NCBI GenBank assembly: GCA_900551625.1
Contig: URWZ01000048.1
Location: 1-9,543 of the forward strand
Direction of reading: 5' to 3'
Length of the DNA stretch: 9,543 nt
Origin: an uncultured Collinsella sp.
GTDB taxonomy: Bacteria; Actinomycetota; Coriobacteriia; Coriobacteriales; Coriobacteriaceae
The notes under the pieces: generated by a model
Seen by the model: the letters and a program-made list of their open reading frames with translations, nothing else
What the model was told of the DNA's origin: nothing
Databases searched by the model: none
Position numbers and translations under genes: made by a program
Shown: positions 3,857-9,543 of the stretch, one piece after another
Layout of the letters: every line of letters begins with the position of its first letter
Numbering within the stretch: the stretch's first letter is position 1

Positions 3857-6727
3857 TCACGCTCCCTGTGCGGCAAGCGCCGCGGTCAGGACGATACCGG
3901 CGATCTTGGCGGCCTTGACGTCATGCTTGTCGAAATCCTCCAAGGCCACCGAGATGGCGACCGTGGGTGAATCGTAAGGTGCAAAGCCAACAAACATAGA
4001 GTTGACGTTGGTGCCGCCGGTCTCGGCCGAACCGGTCTTACCGGCAACCTTGACGCCCGGAATCTGGGCATCGGTGCCGGTACCGGACTGGACGACGGCG
4101 AGCATGGCCTGCTTGACCTGATCGGCGGTGGTAGAGCTGACAGCCTGGCCCAGCGAGCGGGACTGCGTGGTCTTAACCACGGTCCCGTCCGGGGCGAGTA
4201 TCTGTGACACAAAGAACGGGTCCATGACCACGCCGCTGTTGGCGATAGCGGCAGCGATCACGCAATTCTGCATGACGGTGGTCTGCGGGCCAGGCGTGTG
4301 GTCCATGCCGACGGGCTGGCCGGCGCCTGCCCAAGCGGTCTCCCACTCGGTCATAAGCGACGGGTCGGCCATGATGGAGGCCGCGGCGGTAAGGTCCTGA
4401 CCGAGCTTTTGACCGTAGCCAAAGGCGTTGGCAAACTGGACGAGCGAGCTGGCGCCGACCTCGTTTGCCACCTGGCCAAAGACGACGTTGGACGACACGG
4501 CGAAGGCCTGCTGCAGGCTGATGGTGCCGTAGCTCTCGTTGGCAGAGTTGGTGACCGGCGCGTTGCCGATGTCCATGGAGCCGGGTGCCTGGTACGTGCT
4601 GGTAAGGCTGGCGGTGCCGGTTTCGAGCGCCGCGGAGAGTGTGACGACCTTAAAGGTCGAGCCCGGGGTGTACAGCGCGTCCATGGCACGGTCGTACATG
4701 GAGCCGTCCTCGCCGCCGCCCGACTGGAGCAGCGCATCGATGTTGGTGTTGTCGTAGGTGGGCGAGCTCGCACACGCAAGGACCGCACCGGTGCGCGGAT
4801 CCATGACCACCACAGCGCCCTTAAAGCCCTTGAGCGCCTGCTCGGCAGCCGTCTGGATGCGCGAGTCGATGGTGAGCTTGGCGGTGTTGCCCGGCTGGGT
4901 CTGGCCCGCGAGCGACGCGATGGCGTTGTTCCAGCTGGAGTAATCCTTAGAGCCGGTGAGCGTGTCGTTCATGACGCTCTCGATGCCGGCGGTGCCGTAT
5001 TGCTGGCTCACGTAGCCCACCACGTGCGCGGCCATGTTGCCGTTGGGGTAGGAGCGGGCGTAGGTGCCGTCCTCCTGCTGCAGCGACTCGGCTAGTGTCA
5101 CGCCGTCGGACGTGATGATGGAGCCACGCTGGATGTACTTGGAGCGGGCGATGGTGTGGTTGTTGGTCGGCATGTCCTGATAGTCCTTGGCCTTGATGAC
5201 CTGGACATAGGTGAGGTTGCCGATAAGGATGGCGAACAGCGCCGTGAAGGCAAACACGGCACGAGTCAGACGGTTGGCAAGCGCCACGCGGCCGAGCACG
5301 CCGGACTCTGGCGTGTCGAGCAGGCGACGACGCATGCGTGAACCCGCGGAGTGGTTGCCGTGGCTGTAGGAAGGTGCGCTGGCAAAACGCGTACCGGTCG
5401 GGGCGGCGGCGGATGCGACCTGGTCATCGGTGATGGCGGCCATGGTGCCGGTGCCGGTGAGCTCGGCTTCGCGTCCGGTTGCCTCGTCGCCGGCGCGCAG
5501 CAGCAGCGCGACGATGATAAAACTCGCCAGCAGCGAAGAACCGCCCTGGCTCATAAAGGGCAGGGTGACGCCGGTCAGCGGGATTAGGCGGGTTACGCCG
5601 CCAACGATTAAGAATGCCTGGAAACTGATGGCCGCCGTAAGGCCGGTCGCGCTAAAGGCGGCAAGGTCGGACTTGGCGCGGGCTGCCGTGGTGAGGCCAC
5701 GCACGGCAAAAAGCATAAACAGGATGAGCACGGCGCCGCCGCCCAAAAGGCCCATTTCCTCGCCGATGGCCGAGAAGATAAAGTCGGACTCGACGACGGG
5801 GATGTTGTTTGCCATGCCATTGCCGATGCCGACGCCAACCAGGCCGCCGTCAGCCAGCGAGTAAAGTGACTGTACGATCTGGTAGCCCTGACCCTGGGCG
5901 TCCTTAAACGGATCGACCCAGACCTGAAAGCGCACCTGCACGTGCGACAGGAACTTGTAGGCACCCACGGCTCCAACGGCCAGCAGCGCAAGGCCGATGA
6001 TGACGTACGAAAAGCGTCCCGTGGCAACATAGAGCATCAGCAAAAAGATGGTGTAGAACAGGACGGCCGAGCCTAGGTCGCGTTCGAAGACGACGATGAG
6101 CAGGCACACGCCCCACACGGCAAACAGCGGCAGCAGCAGGCGGAAGCGCGGAATCTTGAGGCCCAGGATCTTGCGGTTGGAGATGGAGAGCAGTTCGCGG
6201 TTCTCGGCCAGGTACCCGGCCAGGAACAGCACGATAAAGACCTTGGCGAACTCGCCGGGCTGGATGGTGAAGCCCGCGATGCGAATCCACAGCTTGGAGC
6301 CCGAGATCGTGGTGCCGATAAAGATCGGCAGCATCAGCAGGATGATGCCGATAATGCCAAAGGTGTACTTGTAGCGCATGACCACGTCGAGGTTCTTGAC
6401 CAGTGCGAGCGTTCCCACCATGAGCGCCACCGAGACAAACAAGATGATGAGCTGCGAGATGGCGAGGTCGGGGGCCAGGCGCGTCACGAATGTGATGCCG
6501 ATGCCCGAGAGCACAAAGACGATGGGCAGGATGGCGGGGTCGGCGCCGGGCGCCAGGATGCGCACGGCGATATGCGCCGCGGCGAAGGCGGCGAACAGGC
6601 CGATCGGCACGGCGAGCGTCTCAAAGGAAACCGTGGCACCCGCGGTGAGCACGTACATCGCATAGAGCAGGATGACGGGGAACGCCGAGGCGATGAGCAA
6701 GAGCAGTTCGGTGTTGCGGCGACTCAT
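3857..6727 (-). CDS. Fused RodA/FtsW (SEDS) glycosyltransferase and PbpA-type class B penicillin-binding protein
   Basis: One 956-residue protein that should both polymerise lipid II into glycan strands and crosslink them. Residues 1-412 are a SEDS protein with about ten membrane helices: ERDLGS (D217) and ESDFIF with the probable catalytic D315, PLTGVTLPFMSQGGSS near 383-398. Residues 413-486 are a Gly/Thr/Ala-rich, then Arg-rich, cytoplasmic linker. A helix at about 489-509 starts the PBP, followed by a short pedestal and a transpeptidase with nucleophile S690 (STFK), SSN at 745-747 and KTGS at 897-900. All catalytic motifs are intact, and the PBP part (about 470 residues) matches the length of mycobacterial PbpA (about 490). 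There is no stop or ribosome site at the junction (M465 has none). In Mycobacterium rodA and pbpA are separate adjacent genes in the same order. The start at 6727 is chosen because AAAGGGAG lies 8 bases before it; an upstream in-frame start at 6853 would overlap the phosphatase gene by 110 bases. Confidence 0.95.
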   Translation of the reverse strand: MSRRNTELLLLIASAFPVILLYAMYVLTAGATVSFETLAVPIGLFAAFAAAHIAVRILAPGADPAILPIVFVLSGIGITFVTRLAPDLAISQLIILFVSVALMVGTLALVKNLDVVMRYKYTFGIIGIILLMLPIFIGTTISGSKLWIRIAGFTIQPGEFAKVFIVLFLAGYLAENRELLSISNRKILGLKIPRFRLLLPLFAVWGVCLLIVVFERDLGSAVLFYTIFLLMLYVATGRFSYVIIGLALLAVGAVGAYKFLSHVQVRFQVWVDPFKDAQGQGYQIVQSLYSLADGGLVGVGIGNGMANNIPVVESDFIFSAIGEEMGLLGGGAVLILFMLFAVRGLTTAARAKSDLAAFSATGLTAAISFQAFLIVGGVTRLIPLTGVTLPFMSQGGSSLLASFIIVALLLRAGDEATGREAELTGTGTMAAITDDQVASAAAPTGTRFASAPSYSHGNHSAGSRMRRRLLDTPESGVLGRVALANRLTRAVFAFTALFAILIGNLTYVQVIKAKDYQDMPTNNHTIARSKYIQRGSIITSDGVTLAESLQQEDGTYARSYPNGNMAAHVVGYVSQQYGTAGIESVMNDTLTGSKDYSSWNNAIASLAGQTQPGNTAKLTIDSRIQTAAEQALKGFKGAVVVMDPRTGAVLACASSPTYDNTNIDALLQSGGGEDGSMYDRAMDALYTPGSTFKVVTLSAALETGTASLTSTYQAPGSMDIGNAPVTNSANESYGTISLQQAFAVSSNVVFGQVANEVGASSLVQFANAFGYGQKLGQDLTAAASIMADPSLMTEWETAWAGAGQPVGMDHTPGPQTTVMQNCVIAAAIANSGVVMDPFFVSQILAPDGTVVKTTQSRSLGQAVSSTTADQVKQAMLAVVQSGTGTDAQIPGVKVAGKTGSAETGGTNVNSMFVGFAPYDSPTVAISVALEDFDKHDVKAAKIAGIVLTAALAAQGA

Positions 6728-6735
6728 AAGCGGCA

Positions 6736-6743
6736 CTCCCTTT
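6736..6743 (-). promoter_or_regulatory. Ribosome binding site setting the SEDS-PBP start
   Basis: AAAGGGAG ends 8 bases before the ATG at 6725-6727 and sits in the 16-base gap after the phosphatase stop codon. It favours this start over the 42-codon-longer reading frame, whose extra N-terminus is Pro/Arg-rich and unlike SEDS proteins. Confidence 0.85.
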
Positions 6744-8642
6744 CTAATTCTTATCGGAGGCTTCGGCCTCGGCTGACTGTTCGGCGGTTTTCTCGGAATC
6801 TGACTCGGATGTGGATTCCTGATCGGTGTTGTCGCGAATCGTTTGCGCGTCAATCACCTGACGGGTCTGCTCCTCGTCAATCTGATGGCGGTACTTGGAA
6901 ATGGTGTCCTGCGCATCGTCGACGCTCGTTTGTGGAATGCCTGCCTTCAGGCGGTTTTGCGTGTCTTCGGGCAGGTCGGACAGCTTGATGCTGGTTTCGC
7001 TCTCGAGCCAGTGGAGCTCGACCCCGAGCGTCTTGCCGGGTAGGCCGCGCCAGACGGCGACATTGCCGTGGTAGGTTCCCAAGTAATAGGAGCCGGTGAC
7101 GCCCGTGTATGCCCAGATGCCTGCTACCAGCACAAAGACAAGGGCCAAGATGGAGGCGATGGTGACATTGCGGCGTCGGACGCGTTTTGCCTCGCGCATG
7201 ACGCCGTCGTCGACCAGATCGACGACCACCACGGTCACGTTGTCGTGGCCGCCGGCGGCGAGCGCCGCGTCCACCAAGTTGTCGACACAGATCTGTGCGC
7301 TCGAAGACTGCGTGGCGATGTTCTCGATATCGCTATCGGGAATCATGCTCGAAAGACCGTCGGAGCACAGAATCAGGCGGTCGCCTTCCTCGATGTGCAG
7401 GGTAAAGTGGTCGGCATACATGGCGGGATCCGAGCCCAGCGCGCGGGTGATGACCGAGCGGTTGGGGTGGACGCGGGCCTCGTCGGCCGTAATCTCGCCG
7501 GCATCCACGAGCTCCTCCACGTAGGAGTGGTCGCGGGTCACGCGGATGAGCGTACCCTCGTGGAGCAGGTAGGCGCGCGAGTCGCCCACGTGGGCGATGG
7601 CGAGCGTGTCGTTTTCGATGTAGGCACAGGTGGCCGTGCACCCCATGCCGGGTTTGCCCAGGCCGTTGAGGGCGGCCTCGATCACGGCGGCGTTGGCGGC
7701 CTCAACGGCTGCGGCCAGGCGCGCGGCGTCGGCGGACTGCGGCGCCGTCTTGGCGATGGTCTCGACGGCGATGGAGGATGCCACCTCGCCGGCGGCGTGT
7801 CCTCCCATGCCGTCGCACACGCAAAAGAGCGGCGACTGCACCAGATAGGAGTCCTCATTGTGCGGGCGTACGCATCCGACGTCGGAGCGGGCGCCCCACA
7901 TAAGCTGCGTGGTGGTGCCGGCGTCGTAGGTCGAGTCGGTCTCGATGCGCTCGTCGGTCAGCGGCTCAAAGCTCATGGTCGAGCCGGGATCTTTGAGCTT
8001 TGCCTCCACGGCCGCGACATCGATCTCGGCGGTGTCGCCGGGGGAGACGGTGTCAGCATCGTTGCCCGACTCGACGTCGGAGACGTCCGGAAGGTTGAGA
8101 TCTTCGGTTACGCGGTCGGCGGGATCGCCGTCCTGCTGCGGCTCGACAGCCGTCGGCTCGGGCGTCGCAAAGTGCGACGGCGCGGGCGTGCTCTGGGGTT
8201 GAGCGGAGGGCTCGGGAGCTGTGGCGGGCGCGGCAACGGGCTGCTCGACTTCGGCAGGCGTTGCAGATGCGGGTGCCGCCTCGCTTGCCGGGGCGACGGG
8301 GAATACCGGCGCGGCAGGCTCGGGGGCTGCAAACACGGTAGCGCTCTCGTTGATCGCCTCGGCGACGGGCTCGGCAAAGTGGGCCGGTGCGGGCGTTGCC
8401 TCCGGTTCCGCGGGCTGCTCGGCAGCGTGCGCGCCGATGGGGGCGTCGAGCTGCTCGGTGCTGGCGTCCTCGTCATCGACGAGTGCCGGATATTCTTGAG
8501 TTACATGCGAAAGAGGCAGGGAGAACACCGTGTCCTCGGGCTCCACGGTCGCAGGGCGCGCTGGAGCGGCATGAGCCGGCGCAGCTGCGGGGACAGTTGG
8601 CGTCTCGGGCATGGTTGCGGACTTGTTCTCCTCGTCGATCAT
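6744..8642 (-). CDS. pstP: Membrane PP2C-family Ser/Thr phosphatase (PstP-like) with a long N-terminal extension
   Basis: Metal-dependent phosphatase expected to reverse phosphorylation by the PknB-like kinase on the kinase itself, the FHA proteins and the cell-wall synthase. 632 residues. Residues 1 to about 245 are low-complexity, rich in Ala, Pro and Glu and probably disordered. The catalytic domain covers about 247-477, with motifs RPHNEDS (259-265), CDGMGGHAAGE (D277), HVGDSRAY (D354), CSDGL (D428) and GGHDNVT (D467), which supply the metal-binding aspartates. A basic stretch (RRVRR type, about 484-491) leads into one membrane helix at about 493-512, then a roughly 120-residue outer region with LGTYHGNVAVWRGLPG and an acidic Ser/Glu tail. 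Known PstP proteins begin directly with the phosphatase domain, so the extension is odd. The ATG overlaps the fhaB stop by 4 bases (ATGA), with GAAGGTGA upstream, implying translational coupling. Confidence 0.95.
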   Translation of the reverse strand: MIDEENKSATMPETPTVPAAAPAHAAPARPATVEPEDTVFSLPLSHVTQEYPALVDDEDASTEQLDAPIGAHAAEQPAEPEATPAPAHFAEPVAEAINESATVFAAPEPAAPVFPVAPASEAAPASATPAEVEQPVAAPATAPEPSAQPQSTPAPSHFATPEPTAVEPQQDGDPADRVTEDLNLPDVSDVESGNDADTVSPGDTAEIDVAAVEAKLKDPGSTMSFEPLTDERIETDSTYDAGTTTQLMWGARSDVGCVRPHNEDSYLVQSPLFCVCDGMGGHAAGEVASSIAVETIAKTAPQSADAARLAAAVEAANAAVIEAALNGLGKPGMGCTATCAYIENDTLAIAHVGDSRAYLLHEGTLIRVTRDHSYVEELVDAGEITADEARVHPNRSVITRALGSDPAMYADHFTLHIEEGDRLILCSDGLSSMIPDSDIENIATQSSSAQICVDNLVDAALAAGGHDNVTVVVVDLVDDGVMREAKRVRRRNVTIASILALVFVLVAGIWAYTGVTGSYYLGTYHGNVAVWRGLPGKTLGVELHWLESETSIKLSDLPEDTQNRLKAGIPQTSVDDAQDTISKYRHQIDEEQTRQVIDAQTIRDNTDQESTSESDSEKTAEQSAEAEASDKN

Positions 8643-9055
8643 CGACGGTTCACCTTCATGACCACGTCGCCAATCTGGACCTCGTCACCCTCGCGCAGCG
8701 TTGCGGGCTCCACCAGCTGACGGCCGTTAACGAGCGTGCCGTTCAAAGAGTTGAGGTCTTCGATGATGAGTGCCGGGCCCTGCAGCGAAAAGCGTGCGTG
8801 CGAGGCCGAGACAAACGGTTCGTTGATGCAGATGTCGGAGGACGGCGAGCGGCCCACGATGACGGGGCCGAGCATGTCTACGTGGATGCCACGGATGCCG
8901 CGCGGACCCTTGTCCACATCGATCGTCCAGATAGCGGAGTCGCGGCGCTGGCCGCGTACGAGTCCCACGCCGGTTTTCATGACGGCGAACAGGAAGATGT
9001 AGAGCAGGGCGACCAGGACGATGCGGCCTGCAAAAAGGACGATATCGATGTTCAT
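8639..9055 (-). CDS. fhaB: Membrane-anchored FHA-domain protein (FhaB/FipA-like)
   Basis: Small phosphothreonine-binding protein on the inner face of the membrane, which in mycobacteria links kinase signalling to division proteins. 138 residues (mycobacterial FhaB is about 155). Residues 5-26 form a single N-terminal membrane helix, followed by a basic stretch (RGQRR). The FHA domain spans about 47-136, with the peptide-binding residues visible: GRSPSSD (R69, S70), SASHARF (S85, H86) and LNSLNGTLVNG (N105, G106). AGGGG lies 10 bases before the ATG. It begins 6 bases after the upstream FHA gene's stop and overlaps the phosphatase start by 4 bases, so it is co-transcribed and probably translationally coupled. 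Its likely ligands are phosphorylated threonines on the kinase, the phosphatase extension or the SEDS-PBP linker; the last two are inference. Confidence 0.93.
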   Translation of the reverse strand: MNIDIVLFAGRIVLVALLYIFLFAVMKTGVGLVRGQRRDSAIWTIDVDKGPRGIRGIHVDMLGPVIVGRSPSSDICINEPFVSASHARFSLQGPALIIEDLNSLNGTLVNGRQLVEPATLREGDEVQIGDVVMKVNRR

Positions 9056-9061
9056 AAGCGA

Positions 9062-9543
9062 CTATCCCCTAAATTCAAAGGTGCTCAGGCCAAACGTCAG
9101 CAGGTCGCCGTTGCGCAGCGGGCAGCGCGTGATGCGGCGGTTGTTGACGAGCGTGCCGTTGGTGGAATTGAGGTCCTCGATCGACCAGTCCGAACCGGTA
9201 AAGGTGAGCTGGGCGTGACGGCGCGACACGTTGGGGTCGCGCAGGGCGATGTCCGAAACCGAACGCTCGCGACCGATGGTCACCTGCGCGGAAGTGATGC
9301 TGTGGCTCTCGCCGCTCACGACGTCGACGAGCTGGGCGAGCGGGCGCTGCGGGGCGCGGGTGCTCGCCATGTTGGAGGCAATGCCGGCAGCGGCGCCAAG
9401 GCCCACGGCGGCGCCGGTTGCGGCGGCTCCGCCCATACCGGCGAGGGCGTCACGAGAGACGGTCTGCGGCACGGGGATGGGCGCGGCGGCGGGGTCGGGG
9501 ACGTTGGGCGCAAAGGGATCGGCCACGGCGAGCGGGTCGGGAG
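9062..9543 (-). CDS. C-terminal part of an FHA-domain protein (FhaA-like), 5' end beyond the right edge
   Basis: The frame is open to the last base of the window. A GTG at 9526 is in frame but has no ribosome site, and the Pro/Asp-rich reading continues upstream of it (PDPLAV then ADPF), so the true start lies outside. Counting from that GTG, residues 1-25 are a Pro/Asp-rich linker, 28-52 a Gly/Ala-rich segment, and about 64-153 an FHA domain with IGRERSVSD (R86), VSRRHAQL (S101, H104) and LNSTNGTLVNNR (N123, G124). Mycobacterial FhaA has an N-terminal domain (DUF3662) and a C-terminal FHA domain joined by a long linker and is first in the same operon, so FhaA is the best match. The N-terminal domain cannot be seen, which limits the call. 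It is the most upstream gene seen; the operon promoter is off the window. Confidence 0.88.
   Translation of the reverse strand, partial: PDPLAVADPFAPNVPDPAAAPIPVPQTVSRDALAGMGGAAATGAAVGLGAAAGIASNMASTRAPQRPLAQLVDVVSGESHSITSAQVTIGRERSVSDIALRDPNVSRRHAQLTFTGSDWSIEDLNSTNGTLVNNRRITRCPLRNGDLLTFGLSTFEFRG

Noticed and set aside
4298..5095. Plus-strand ORF of 265 codons antisense to the PBP domain
   Set aside because: Shadow ORF opposite a gene with intact transpeptidase motifs; low-complexity Gly/Ala/Val/Arg composition.
3857..5335. A separate pbpA gene starting at internal M465
   Set aside because: No ribosome site precedes that ATG and the frame runs without a stop from the SEDS part, so a fusion is the simpler reading.
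6728..6853. 42-codon N-terminal extension of the SEDS-PBP protein
   Set aside because: It overlaps the end of the phosphatase gene, is Pro/Arg-rich and unlike SEDS N-termini, and a good ribosome site precedes the internal ATG at 6727.
7068..8720. Plus-strand ORF of 550 codons antisense to the phosphatase
   Set aside because: It mirrors the high-GC third-position pattern of the real gene, has Gly/Arg/Val-rich composition with no domain, and lacks a ribosome site. The minus-strand PP2C motifs are unmistakable.
1..9543. CRISPR array or tandem repeat array
   Set aside because: No regularly spaced repeats were seen; the only clear repeats are the tRNA-derived copies and the short coding repeat in the phosphatase.

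Overview
The window looks like the chromosome of a high-GC actinobacterium of the class Coriobacteriia, probably Collinsella-like. The basis is an Actinobacteria-type gene order (FHA protein, FHA protein, PP2C phosphatase, SEDS protein, class B PBP, PASTA kinase) in which the SEDS protein and the PBP are one polypeptide. No database search was run, so the taxon is an inference.

Right part (about 1787-9543, all on the minus strand, read from high to low coordinates): a growth and division signalling operon. It starts beyond the right edge with an fhaA-like gene, of which only the C-terminal FHA domain and linker are seen. Next come a membrane-anchored FHA protein (fhaB-like), a membrane PP2C Ser/Thr phosphatase with a long extra N-terminal region (pstP-like), a 956-residue fusion of a RodA/FtsW glycosyltransferase with a PbpA-type transpeptidase, and a PASTA-domain Ser/Thr kinase (pknB-like). 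Gene junctions are tight (6 bp gap, 4 bp overlap, 16 bp gap) except for about 130 bp before the kinase. A strong intrinsic terminator at 1695-1733 closes the operon. Known biology of the families suggests one circuit: the kinase senses muropeptides or lipid II through its PASTA repeats and phosphorylates FHA-bound partners, the phosphatase reverses this, and the fused synthase polymerises and crosslinks peptidoglycan.

Left part (1 to about 1481): the end of an integrated element with lower GC. It carries a nearly complete tyrosine integrase on the minus strand, open at the left edge, then about 190 bp of AT-rich noncoding DNA, then the 3' half of a tRNA-Arg(CCT) gene starting exactly at the anticodon loop. 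This is the layout expected of an attachment site where an element recombined into a tRNA anticodon loop; the rest of the element and the tRNA 5' half would lie left of the window.

Between the two parts (1482-1786) there is no gene. This stretch holds an inverted copy of the tRNA segment, a second direct copy of the tRNA 3' end, and a plus-strand terminator after each direct copy. It appears to be a scar from repeated integration or duplication at this tRNA.

The two most interesting items are the single-chain SEDS-PBP synthase and the PP2C phosphatase with a disordered N-terminal region carrying possible kinase/FHA docking motifs. I see no CRISPR array and no obviously new defence or metabolic system.
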